From contig CBDTTM010000123.1 in NCBI GenBank assembly GCA_965363355.1, forward strand, positions 1-7,553: a stretch of 7,553 nt of DNA, given 5' to 3'. Positions 1-5,713 of the stretch are shown here, piece after piece. Made by a program: the position numbers and the translations under genes. Each line of letters starts with the position of its first letter. Position 1 is the first letter of the stretch. The notes under the pieces were generated by a model that was not told the origin of the DNA, did not search any database, and saw nothing but the letters and a program-made list of their open reading frames with translations. This DNA is from CBDTTM01 sp965363355. GTDB lineage: Bacteria > Bacillota > Negativicutes > Selenomonadales > Selenomonadaceae.

Positions 1-342
1 GCATTCAACGATGTCATCGGTTTCGTCAATATAATCAAGGCCCCATTGATACATCACCTTTAAGACCGGCAAGATCTTTCGGCCAGAATCTGTGAGAGTG
101 TATTCGACTTTCGGGGGTACTTGCGGATAGACGATGCGATTGACAAAGCCGTTGCTTTCGAGTTCTTTGAGCTGCTGGCTCATCATTTTTGGTGTAATTT
201 CTGGCAGAAGCCGTTTTAATTCGCCCGAACGTAAGATGTTTTCTCCCAGATGCCATAGAATCAAGGCCTTCCATTTGCCGCCGATAAGAGCCAAGGTCAA
301 TTCCATAGGGCAGTGGTATTGGGTGTTTCTGTATTCTATCAA
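1..342 (-). CDS. HxlR-family winged-helix transcriptional regulator (3' end cut by window edge)
   Basis: This is a DNA-binding regulator of the HxlR branch of the MarR-like winged-helix proteins, which usually act as small dimeric repressors responding to thiol, aldehyde or electrophile stress. The 114 visible residues carry the family hallmarks: a CPMELTL segment near the N-terminus, IGGKWKALILWHL (helix 1-2), GELKRLLPEITPKMMSQQL (recognition helix region), LESNGFVNRIVYPQVPPKVEY (wing) and LTDSGRKILPVL, then the dimerisation helix. The frame is open to base 1, so the C-terminus lies outside. The chosen start is TTG at 342, preceded by AAGAGGAG about 9 bases away; no ATG or GTG in frame fits better. 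Cys11 lies where redox-sensing HxlR members such as HypR and YodB have their reactive cysteine, so thiol sensing is possible but inferred. The target gene is not evident; HxlR genes often regulate a neighbour, here possibly one beyond the left edge. Confidence 0.9.
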   Translation of the reverse strand, partial: MIEYRNTQYHCPMELTLALIGGKWKALILWHLGENILRSGELKRLLPEITPKMMSQQLKELESNGFVNRIVYPQVPPKVEYTLTDSGRKILPVLKVMYQWGLDYIDETDDIVEC

Positions 343-410
343 TGAAATGCGCTCCTCTTGTAAAGTAAGAATCAAAAATATTCCATAATATCGTGTGAAA
401 TCTATATTTG

Positions 411-439
411 ATTATAACACAAAGAAAGGGAATGCTTAA
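411..439 (-). promoter_or_regulatory. Possible promoter of the HxlR gene, embedded in the upstream terminator
   Basis: On the minus strand a perfect TATAAT lies at 416-411, with a weak TTAAGC -35 at 439-434 and a 17-base spacer. The predicted start near 404 gives a leader of about 60 bases. The -35 and spacer lie inside the terminator hairpin of the preceding gene, so hairpin and promoter share bases. A small inverted repeat (ATATT / AATAT, 4-base gap, 378-391) sits in the predicted leader and could be an operator for autoregulation. Only the -10 is convincing. Confidence 0.3.
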
Positions 440-462
440 GGGGCAGCATTCCCTTTCTTTGT
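419..462 (-). terminator. Intrinsic terminator of the 296-aa repeat-protein gene
   Basis: A perfect inverted repeat of 18 bp (arms 419-436 and 445-462) encloses an 8-base loop (437-444). It starts 6 bases beyond the stop codon of the gene at 469-1359. On the minus strand the 3' arm ends in a T-rich run (TTTCTTTGTGTTATAAT), as expected for Rho-independent termination in that direction. It separates this gene from the HxlR gene downstream. Confidence 0.8.
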
Positions 463-468
463 CATCAT

Positions 469-1359
469 TTAGGCAGAGATGAAAAATTTGTGGCTTGAAA
501 GCTTATAGGAATATTTGGCATCATGCTCGATCGTTAAGGAGTCTTTGTTGAATTCGAGTTGGAGCGGCAGCGAAAAATAGATATCATCGTCGAGCGGGCT
601 GCGTTTCTTTAAAGGAGAAAAGGTATGGACCTTTTCTCCGATAGAATTAAATACGTCTATATTGTTCAATGTCTTTAATTTTTTCAATTGATGCGTTTCT
701 GTGAACTCTAGAGAGTTGGCATCGGCATGAATGCCTATACTCAATGGGTCAAAGGCTCGAAGTTCGCCAATTGGAGTTTGTATTTTTGCTGGATTCGCAG
801 GTTCAAAGGATTTTAATGTACCATCAGGATGGAGTGAAAATCCTGTTTTTACAATAAATATTCCAAGCCCAGTCGTTACCTCGATGGTTTCACCAGGAAA
901 GAGCGTCAGGCTTTTTAGGGTGTAGTCCTTGTAGAAGGTGAGGCTGATGATCTTTTTTGTGAAACTGGCAAAAGAAAATTCAAAAGATAATGGTTTGGCT
1001 AAAGCAGCCTCCATTTCCTCGGTCCAGTAGGCGGATAATTTTCCGTTTAGCGGAAAGATTTTTTTGAGTGTACCATTATCATGAAACGTAAGGAATTCTC
1101 CCGGAATTGTACCAAGCGGCGTATCAATGTTCATAGCTTTTTCTAAAGAAATGCTCTTTAAGTTTCCGTTGGGATAGAAAACAACCGATGGAATGTGTTT
1201 ATGCCGGACATCCTCCTCTTGGTAATGGGGGATGAGCTCACCGTACTGCGTATGGAGCAGACTTTTTCCTTGTACGATACAACTTTCCAGGATGTTGTCT
1301 TTATAGTAGCTTGGAGCACAAATATCAAGCAAGGTTCCATAAGATGTTTTGATATCCAT
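469..1359 (-). CDS. Conserved uncharacterised protein with MORN/YwqK-like repeats
   Basis: The function is unknown. The 296-aa product has no signal peptide, membrane segment or catalytic motif that I can see, so it is probably cytoplasmic. It is built from two alternating motifs. The first, (L/V)xFxxxGxLKS(I/L), recurs at about residues 58-73, 88-106, 139-157, 173-188 and 216-231 (for example FYPNGNLKSI, FHDNGTLKKI, LHPDGTLKSF). The second, TPxG followed by hydrophobic residues, recurs at about 4-12, 36-45, 79-88, 162-171, 194-203 and 237-247. The first resembles the beta-hairpin unit of MORN_2/YwqK antitoxin-like repeats. A conserved-looking block, PLNGKLSAYWTEEMEAALA (103-121), interrupts the repeats. 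I recall similar single-gene proteins in various anaerobes, without an assigned role. The ATG start is supported by AGGTGG 7 bases upstream. The gene appears monocistronic, with its own promoter and terminator, and is divergent from the PTS gene. Confidence 0.85.
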   Translation of the reverse strand: MDIKTSYGTLLDICAPSYYKDNILESCIVQGKSLLHTQYGELIPHYQEEDVRHKHIPSVVFYPNGNLKSISLEKAMNIDTPLGTIPGEFLTFHDNGTLKKIFPLNGKLSAYWTEEMEAALAKPLSFEFSFASFTKKIISLTFYKDYTLKSLTLFPGETIEVTTGLGIFIVKTGFSLHPDGTLKSFEPANPAKIQTPIGELRAFDPLSIGIHADANSLEFTETHQLKKLKTLNNIDVFNSIGEKVHTFSPLKKRSPLDDDIYFSLPLQLEFNKDSLTIEHDAKYSYKLSSHKFFISA

Positions 1360-1422
1360 TATTTAACCACCTAACGTTTATATTTTATTGAAAAGTTGGT
1401 TTGCTGTAATATATAGAACCTA

Positions 1423-1451
1423 ATCTTAAGCCTTTTATCAAGATAAGTCAA
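1423..1451 (-). promoter_or_regulatory. Sigma70-type promoter of the repeat-protein gene
   Basis: On the minus strand TTGACT (1451-1446) and TAAGAT (1428-1423) are separated by exactly 17 bases, matching 5/6 and 4/6 of the vegetative consensus. Transcription would start near 1416, giving a leader of roughly 55-60 bases before the ATG at 1359. Just upstream of the -35 on this strand are two GTGAA direct repeats 12 bases apart and a GTGA/TCAC inverted pair (1454-1465), a possible regulator site. Confidence 0.6.
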
Positions 1452-1585
1452 TGTGAGTTGTTCACTTTGTTTTTCACTGGAGGAATAAAGTTCGTATTTA
1501 CAGGATGTAATTTGCAATATAATTTTCATAAAAAATAAAATATTTTAATTTATTATTATTATTACGTTTATTCGAATACTATCTA
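1452..1585. other. Divergent intergenic spacer, very A+T-rich
   Basis: This is the spacer between the divergent promoters of the repeat-protein gene and the PTS gene. It carries no ORF with a ribosome binding site. The right half is almost pure A/T, including a short TTA/ATT run near 1549-1563, which may act as an UP-element or bendable region. A perfect 10-bp palindrome, TATTCGAATA, occupies 1569-1578 and ends 7 bases before the PTS -35 box; it could be an operator, but I cannot assign a regulator. Confidence 0.4.
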
Positions 1586-1614
1586 TTGACAAACTTAAAA
1601 AAGTAGGATATCCT
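1586..1614 (+). promoter_or_regulatory. Sigma70-type promoter of the PTS gene
   Basis: A perfect TTGACA -35 (1586-1591) is followed after 17 bases by a TATCCT -10 (1609-1614, 4/6 match). The predicted transcription start near 1621 lies just before the RAT element, giving a leader of about 120 bases that includes the RAT and terminator. The placement is what is expected for an antitermination-controlled PTS gene. Confidence 0.75.
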
Positions 1615-1632
1615 AACAATGCAATAAATACT

Positions 1633-1666
1633 ATAGTGTGTTACTGATCATGCAGGCATTAACTAT
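1633..1666 (+). promoter_or_regulatory. RAT (ribonucleic antiterminator), GlcT/LicT-type target
   Basis: The leader RNA contains the characteristic RAT sequence blocks TTACTG (1641-1646) and GCAGGC (1652-1657). It folds as in the BglG/SacY/LicT/GlcT class: a lower stem ATAGT (1633-1637) with ACTAT (1662-1666), an asymmetric internal loop, an upper stem CTG (1644-1646) with CAG (1653-1655), and an apical loop ATCATG. The 3' side (1654-1666) is also the 5' arm of the downstream terminator, so the two structures exclude each other. In the known class the CAT RNA-binding domain of the antiterminator stabilises RAT and permits transcription. The likely ligand protein is encoded at 4006-4818. Confidence 0.85.
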
Positions 1667-1713
1667 TCTCCGGCTGTCATTTGGCAGAAGGAGTTATAGT
1701 TGATGCCTTTTTT
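1654..1713 (+). terminator. Conditional leader terminator of the PTS gene
   Basis: A long imperfect hairpin pairs 1654-1666 with 1696-1708 (13 pairs, one of them a U-G), continues with CTCC/GGAG (1668-1671 / 1690-1693) and is capped by CTGTC/GGCAG (1674-1678 / 1683-1687) around an ATTT loop. It is followed directly by a run of six T (1708-1713). This is an intrinsic terminator about 30 bases before the start codon. Its 5' arm overlaps the RAT, so it should act by default and be relieved when the antiterminator protein is bound. Confidence 0.85.
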
Positions 1714-1740
1714 GTTTGTAACCAAGAAAGGTCTGATTTA

Positions 1741-3879
1741 ATGAAAGATGAAATTTTTAGTGTACTTCAGCGCGTTGGCAGAAGCTTTATGCTCCCAATT
1801 GCAATTTTGCCAGTAGCCGGGCTTCTGCTTGGTGTAGGCAGTTCATTTACCAATGCTACGACGATCTCTACCTATGGGCTGGAGAGCTTCCTTGGCGATG
1901 GTACGATTTTACATGCATTGCTGGTCATTATGAGTAAAGCCGGCAGCGCTATTTTTGACAATTTACCGATTATCTTTGCGGTGGGCGTTGCTATCGGTAT
2001 GGCGAAAGCAGAAAAAGAAGTTGCAGCTCTTGCCTCGATGATTGCGTTTTTTGTCATGCATGTATCCATTAACTCGGTTCTTGTTTTGACGGGAAAAGTC
2101 CTAGCAAATGGTAAAGTTGGGCCAGGTGTCCTCGAAGGAACGATTGCCAATGTTTGCGGGATACCTACCTTGCAGATGGGCGTTTTCGGCGGGATTATCG
2201 TCGGCCTTGGCGTAGCGGCACTTCACAATCGCTATCATAAGATCGTTTTGCCAGATGCTTTATCGTTCTTTGGTGGGTCTAGATTCGTACCGATCATTTC
2301 GACGATTGTTTATGTCGGCGTGGGGATTGTCATGTACTTTGTATGGCCAATCGTTCAAAATGGAATTTTTGCTTTAGGTGGTTTGGTCACAGGTACAGGT
2401 TATGTTGGAACACTTATTTTTGGGATCATAAAAAGAGCCTTGATTCCGTTTGGCCTGCATCATGTATTCTACTTGCCATTCTGGCAGACTGCCGTCGGTG
2501 GCAGTATGGTCGTAGATGGTAATTTGATCCAAGGTGGTCAGAATATTTTCTTTGCGCAGTTGGCATCACCGAATGTAACGCATTTCAATGCAGATGCGAC
2601 AAGATATTTTTCTGGTGAGTTCATTTTCATGATTTTTGGTTTGCCAGGGGCAGCTCTTGCGATGTATCGTTGTGCAAGACCAGAAAAAAAGAAAATCGCT
2701 GGCGGGTTGCTCCTTTCGGCAGCTTTGACTTCGATGCTCACAGGTATTACAGAACCAATCGAATTTTCATTCTTGTTTGTAGCGCCTATGCTGTTTTATG
2801 TGCAGGTCGTGCTTGCCGGAGCAGCGTATATGATTGCGCATATGCTCAATATCGCAGTCGGGTTGACTTTTTCCGGTGGTTTATTGGATCTGTTCATTTT
2901 TGGTATCTTACAGGGAAATGATAAAACCAGCTGGCTTTATATTATACCGGTAGGTATCGTTTATTTCTTCCTCTATTACTTCATTTTCAGTTTCTTAATT
3001 AAGAAGTTCAATCTTAAAACTCCTGGTAGAGAAGATGATGATGAAGAAACAAAACTCTTTACCAAAGCCGATGTAAACGCCAAAAAAGCGGCAGGAAATG
3101 CAGATGGCAAGGCTGGTGATGAACTGAGCATTGCGATTGCAGTCGGTTTAGGCGGTAAAAAGAACATCACTTCTGTTGATTGTTGTGCAACAAGATTGCG
3201 TTGCTCAGTAGCAGATGCGAATAAGGTCAATGAAAAATTGCTTAAACAAACAGGCGCTGTTGGTATTGTCCTTAAGGGCACGGGCGTACAGGTCATTTAT
3301 GGCCCTAAGGTTACGGTAATAAAAGCAAATCTTGAAGATTATTTAGAAAATGCTTCAGATGAAGAAGAAATTGTCAGTGAAGCTTTTCAGGGACCAGCAG
3401 CTCAACTCGAAAAGGCAAGCGTGAGCCAGGAAAAACATGAATTGTTATCTCCGTTCAATGGTGAAGTAAAACCAATATCGGAAGCTCCAGATGAGGCTTT
3501 TGCCAGCAAAATGATGGGCGACGGATATTTTGTGACGCCGACCGATGGCAATGTTGTAGCTCCAGCTGATGGCGAAGTCATGTTCGTTTTTGAGACAAAG
3601 CATGCAATTGGCTTGAAATCTTCAGATGGAACAGAATATCTCCTGCACATTGGAGTAGATACGGTGAACTTAGCGGGCAAAGGCTTTGAAGTATTTGTTG
3701 AAAATGGTCAGCAAATCAAAAAAGGTGAGAAGCTCATGCAGTTCGATGTAGACTATATCAAAAAGAATGCTACATCAGATGCTTGTTTAGTCGTCTTTAC
3801 TGGCTTGCAAGAGGGTCAGGAAATTCATATGGAAAAGGCTGGAATCGTTAAAGCCTTAGATTGTGTTGCGTCGTTTTAA
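1741..3879 (+). CDS. ptsG: PTS glucose-type permease, fused EIICBA
   Basis: This membrane transporter takes up a hexose, most likely glucose, and phosphorylates it using phosphate passed from PEP through EI and HPr. The 712-aa order is IIC (about 1-425, multiple membrane segments), IIB (about 455-535) and IIA (about 565-705). The IIC domain holds GLHHVFYLPFW (238-248) and the signature GITEP (335-339). In IIB, VDCCATRLR gives Cys482 as the expected phosphorylated cysteine. In IIA, His636 (LLHIGVDTV) is the expected phosphorylated histidine, with His621 (TKHAIGL) 15 residues before it, the same spacing as His75/His90 of E. coli EIIA-Glc. Charged linkers join the domains. The ATG at 1741 is preferred, with AAAGG 9 bases upstream and homology beginning there; a longer TTG-started reading from 1681 would begin inside the terminator. 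GlcNAc, glucosamine or maltose cannot be excluded as substrate. Regulation is by the RAT/terminator leader. The antiterminator gene follows after 126 bases. Confidence 0.93.
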   Translation: MKDEIFSVLQRVGRSFMLPIAILPVAGLLLGVGSSFTNATTISTYGLESFLGDGTILHALLVIMSKAGSAIFDNLPIIFAVGVAIGMAKAEKEVAALASMIAFFVMHVSINSVLVLTGKVLANGKVGPGVLEGTIANVCGIPTLQMGVFGGIIVGLGVAALHNRYHKIVLPDALSFFGGSRFVPIISTIVYVGVGIVMYFVWPIVQNGIFALGGLVTGTGYVGTLIFGIIKRALIPFGLHHVFYLPFWQTAVGGSMVVDGNLIQGGQNIFFAQLASPNVTHFNADATRYFSGEFIFMIFGLPGAALAMYRCARPEKKKIAGGLLLSAALTSMLTGITEPIEFSFLFVAPMLFYVQVVLAGAAYMIAHMLNIAVGLTFSGGLLDLFIFGILQGNDKTSWLYIIPVGIVYFFLYYFIFSFLIKKFNLKTPGREDDDEETKLFTKADVNAKKAAGNADGKAGDELSIAIAVGLGGKKNITSVDCCATRLRCSVADANKVNEKLLKQTGAVGIVLKGTGVQVIYGPKVTVIKANLEDYLENASDEEEIVSEAFQGPAAQLEKASVSQEKHELLSPFNGEVKPISEAPDEAFASKMMGDGYFVTPTDGNVVAPADGEVMFVFETKHAIGLKSSDGTEYLLHIGVDTVNLAGKGFEVFVENGQQIKKGEKLMQFDVDYIKKNATSDACLVVFTGLQEGQEIHMEKAGIVKALDCVASF

Positions 3880-3938
3880 ATCGGGTTATCGGGGCAAAGA
3901 ACAAAGATATTTTTAGGTAAAGAAAGCTCCCTCGAAAG

Positions 3939-3967
3939 ATGACCTTTTCTTCATTATAATGTATAAT
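3939..3967 (+). promoter_or_regulatory. Promoter of the antiterminator gene
   Basis: A perfect TATAAT -10 (3962-3967) lies 17 bases after ATGACC (3939-3944), a 4/6 -35 match. A second TATAAT overlaps the spacer at 3955-3960. The predicted start near 3974 gives a leader of about 30 bases, enough for the Shine-Dalgarno site. I see no convincing terminator between the PTS stop codon (3879) and this promoter, so read-through from the PTS gene could also feed the antiterminator gene. Confidence 0.6.
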
Positions 3968-4005
3968 AAATAAGATATGGTTACCTGTAAGGGGGAGTTT
4001 TTACC

Positions 4006-4818
4006 GTGTATCGGATAGTTAAAGTTCTGAACAATAATGGCCTGTTGACATTGGATGAAGATAATAAGGAAGTCATTTTGCTCGGAAAAGGAATTGGTTT
4101 TTGCAAAAAATCAGGCGAAAGACTTGATGATATAAAAGATGCGAAAATTTATGAACTGGTTTCTCGGCGAAATATATCGGCCTTGCAGATGGTTAATGGA
4201 ATCGCTCCAATGTATATAGAAATTACGGCTAGGATCATCGATGAAGCTGAGCTGCAATTTGAGCAAGTCAATCATGATATATTTTTACCAATGGCAGACC
4301 ACATTGCCTTGGCTGTAAAAAGAGCGCAAGAGGGAAAAGAATTGCCCAATCCCTTTCATCAAGACATCATGACGATGTTTCCTGATGAATATAAGGTGGC
4401 TGAACGCGGTAGAAAAATTATCAAGGAACTTGCTGGAATTGAGATATCGGAAGATGAAGCTGGTTATATTACCTTGCATATTCATGCGGGCTTATCCGAT
4501 GAAAATATCTCAGAAAGTTTAGATGCAGCTAAAATTGTCGCGAAAACAGTTGAACAAATCGAAACTGCTTTAGATAAGAAATTTTTAAGGAATTCTTTGG
4601 GGTATAATCGTTTGGTCAGTCATATTCGTTATATGATTGCTCGCATACGAAAAGGTGAACAGGTAAATTTGGACATGGAAAGCTATGCAAAACAAAGTTT
4701 TCCCGAATCTTATGCTTTAGCGGAAAAGATTTGCCAAGCGATGGCGATCGATCTTGGTACGGATATTGCAAAAGAGGAAATAGGGCTTTTAGGTTTGCAT
4801 ATTCAGCGAGTTTTGTAA
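4006..4818 (+). CDS. glcT: BglG/GlcT-family transcriptional antiterminator (CAT-RBD, PRD1, PRD2)
   Basis: This cytoplasmic RNA-binding protein is expected to bind the RAT in the PTS leader as a dimer and stop the overlapping terminator from forming. Its activity is set by phosphorylation of PRD histidines by HPr and the cognate permease. The 270 residues comprise the CAT RNA-binding domain (about 1-55, with VLNNNGLL and LLGKGIGFCKKSG), PRD1 (about 70-170) and PRD2 (about 180-270). All four conserved PRD histidines are visible: His99 (ADHI), His158 (TLHI), His206 (SHIRY) and His265 (LHIQR). The GKGIGFxKK form is closer to GlcT than to LicT as I remember them, and the neighbouring ptsG-like gene agrees; the exact ligand is inferred. 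The start is GTG at 4006, preceded by AGGGGGAG 8 bases away. Length is normal for the family (about 270-285). The gene follows its probable target and ends at a strong terminator. Confidence 0.9.
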   Translation: MYRIVKVLNNNGLLTLDEDNKEVILLGKGIGFCKKSGERLDDIKDAKIYELVSRRNISALQMVNGIAPMYIEITARIIDEAELQFEQVNHDIFLPMADHIALAVKRAQEGKELPNPFHQDIMTMFPDEYKVAERGRKIIKELAGIEISEDEAGYITLHIHAGLSDENISESLDAAKIVAKTVEQIETALDKKFLRNSLGYNRLVSHIRYMIARIRKGEQVNLDMESYAKQSFPESYALAEKICQAMAIDLGTDIAKEEIGLLGLHIQRVL

Positions 4819-4849
4819 AAATTCATAGTCTAGTGAAAAGGTTATAAAG

Positions 4850-4880
4850 AAAAGGCTCCATTTTTGATGGGAGCCTTTTT
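4850..4880 (+). terminator. Intrinsic terminator after the antiterminator gene
   Basis: GGCTCC (4854-4859) pairs with GGAGCC (4870-4875), and the stem is extended by an AT/AT pairing with one bulged G. An A-run precedes it and a run of five T (4876-4880) follows, 30 bases beyond the stop codon. The flanking A-run/T-run symmetry means it may also work on the minus strand. Confidence 0.85.
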
Positions 4881-4888
4881 CTTATCAT

Positions 4889-4915
4889 AGAGCAAGTACA
4901 TGCTTTTGTAGAAAA
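4889..4915 (+). repeat. Imperfect direct repeat, left copy (flanks HTH gene)
   Basis: This copy shares the exact 11-mer CAAGTACATGC (4893-4903) with the copy at 5714-5740, preceded in both by AGA plus one variable base and followed 6 bases later by AGAAAA. About 22 of 27 aligned bases are identical. The two copies lie on either side of the lone HTH gene. ACATGCTTTT from this copy also recurs exactly at 5156-5165, just before the HTH start codon. Confidence 0.55.
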
Positions 4916-5033
4916 GAAACCTGCGGAAATATTTGATTTGATAAAAGCAAAGTGATATCATTTATTTAAGACAAAGAATTTTTAAAGAAAGTGGTGGTAA
5001 AGTAATAAAAGAACAAACATGGCAATGAGCAAT

Positions 5034-5061
5034 AAAAAAATCGCTGTCTGGGCGACAGCGA
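5034..5061 (-). terminator. Orphan intrinsic terminator on the minus strand
   Basis: A perfect 8-bp stem, TCGCTGTC (5041-5048) with GACAGCGA (5054-5061), encloses a 5-base G/C-rich loop. On the minus strand it is followed by seven T in a row (5040-5034), a classic Rho-independent terminator. On the plus strand it is followed by A residues, so it should not terminate in that direction. No minus-strand gene lies immediately to its right. The nearest minus-strand operon ends at 5747, on the far side of the plus-strand HTH gene. Confidence 0.75.
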
Positions 5062-5145
5062 AAAATGAAATCTGAAATGCCCTTTAACAGCGATATTAAC
5101 AATAAACTTCATGAAAAAGATTAAGTTTTTTGTTAGATTTGTCGA

Positions 5146-5151
5146 TATAAT
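5146..5151 (+). promoter_or_regulatory. Possible -10 element of the HTH gene
   Basis: A perfect TATAAT lies 23 bases before the first in-frame ATG (5175), but no -35 close to consensus is present 16-19 bases upstream. If used, transcription would start near 5158, leaving a leader of about 17 bases to 5175 or 50 bases to the alternative start at 5208. Confidence 0.3.
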
Positions 5152-5174
5152 TAAAACATGCTTTTTAACCATGG

Positions 5175-5678
5175 ATGAATAAACGGATGACAAGGATGAG
5201 AAGTCAGATGAAAATGCGAGCTACACCACAAGAGCTGGCAATTGTTAAGGATGCGATAAACAAGGAAAAGATACCACGTGTTCAAAAACGTTATAGGATA
5301 CTGTATATGTTTCTTTCTGGGAAAACAGGAAAAGAAATAGCAAATATCATGGGTGTAACCGCTATAACAGTTTCTAATATTCATCGTGCATACAAAGCTG
5401 AAGGGTTGTCTGGAATCCAAGACAAGTCTATTCCGGGCAGACCGCCGCGCTTGATTCCCGAGCAGCGGGAAAAACTCAAGCAAACAGTTTTGCATAAAAA
5501 CCCCGCAGATGTTGATTTTCCGAACCGGCAACATTGGACGGCGCAGCTGATTGGTGCTTATGTAGAGCGAGAGTTCGGTTATCATTATTCCATTCGCGGA
5601 ATTACGAGAATGTTAGAGCATATGGGGATCGTTTTTATCCGTCCGAATTATGTGCTGGCCAATACAGAAGGCGTTTGA
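5175..5678 (+). CDS. IS630-type HTH/winged-helix DNA-binding protein lacking the DDE domain
   Basis: The protein matches only the N-terminal DNA-binding half of IS630-family transposases. A helix-turn-helix covers about residues 42-75 (YMFLSGKTGKEIANIMGV then TAITVSNIHRAYK), followed by a GRPPRL linker (88-93) and a winged-helix segment (about 98-157, with WTAQLIGAYVEREFGYHYS and RGITRMLEHMG). A complete transposase continues for roughly 170 more residues with the DDE catalytic core. Here the frame stops after VLANTEGV, and no catalytic motif is visible in the 68 bases before the converging gene. It is either a decayed transposase or a stand-alone DNA-binding protein. The ORF is intact with no internal frameshift, which mildly favours retention. 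The start is uncertain: ATG 5175 has no Shine-Dalgarno site, whereas ATG 5208 has AAGGA about 11 bases upstream and begins MKMRATPQEL, where I expect the domain to start. Confidence 0.75.
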   Translation: MNKRMTRMRSQMKMRATPQELAIVKDAINKEKIPRVQKRYRILYMFLSGKTGKEIANIMGVTAITVSNIHRAYKAEGLSGIQDKSIPGRPPRLIPEQREKLKQTVLHKNPADVDFPNRQHWTAQLIGAYVEREFGYHYSIRGITRMLEHMGIVFIRPNYVLANTEGV

Positions 5679-5713
5679 TGGATTACAAATGAGTTCAATC
5701 TATGATTGATGGA

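Larger units (their letters stand above)
4884..5174. other. Intergenic region before the HTH gene
   Basis: These 291 bases hold no ORF that I would call a gene. The best short plus-strand candidate (ATG at 5026, 18 codons) lacks a ribosome binding site and simply spans a hairpin. The region contains the left copy of a direct repeat (4889-4915), an intrinsic terminator on the minus strand (5034-5061), a second ACAGCGA after the terminator (about 5086-5094), a weak AT hairpin near 5104-5128 and a possible -10 for the HTH gene (5146-5151). Confidence 0.5.

Noticed and set aside
134..388. Plus-strand 84-codon frame at the left end
   Set aside because: It lies opposite the HxlR gene, whose family motifs are clear on the minus strand.
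1681..1740. Possible 20-residue N-terminal extension of the PTS permease from a TTG at 1681
   Set aside because: It begins inside the loop of the leader terminator and crosses the T-run, it lacks its own Shine-Dalgarno site at a proper distance, and family homology starts at the ATG at 1741, which has AAAGG upstream.
3880..3960. A terminator after the PTS gene
   Set aside because: AAAGAAAG and CTTTTCTT can pair only weakly across a long loop and no proper T-run follows.
5026..5082. An 18-codon plus-strand ORF before the HTH gene
   Set aside because: There is no Shine-Dalgarno site, and the ORF is made largely of the terminator hairpin sequence.
4966..5193. Minus-strand reading frame of 75 codons covering the orphan terminator
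   Set aside because: The translation is low-complexity Phe/Ser-rich, lacks a ribosome site and runs straight through the terminator hairpin.
5151..5585. Minus-strand 144-codon frame opposite the HTH gene
   Set aside because: It is the antisense shadow of a well-supported domain protein, with Cys/His-rich random-looking composition and no ribosome site.
5695..5709. TCAATC/GATTGA hairpin as a bidirectional terminator between the converging genes
   Set aside because: The stem is only six A/T-rich pairs with a 3-base loop and no T-run on either strand.
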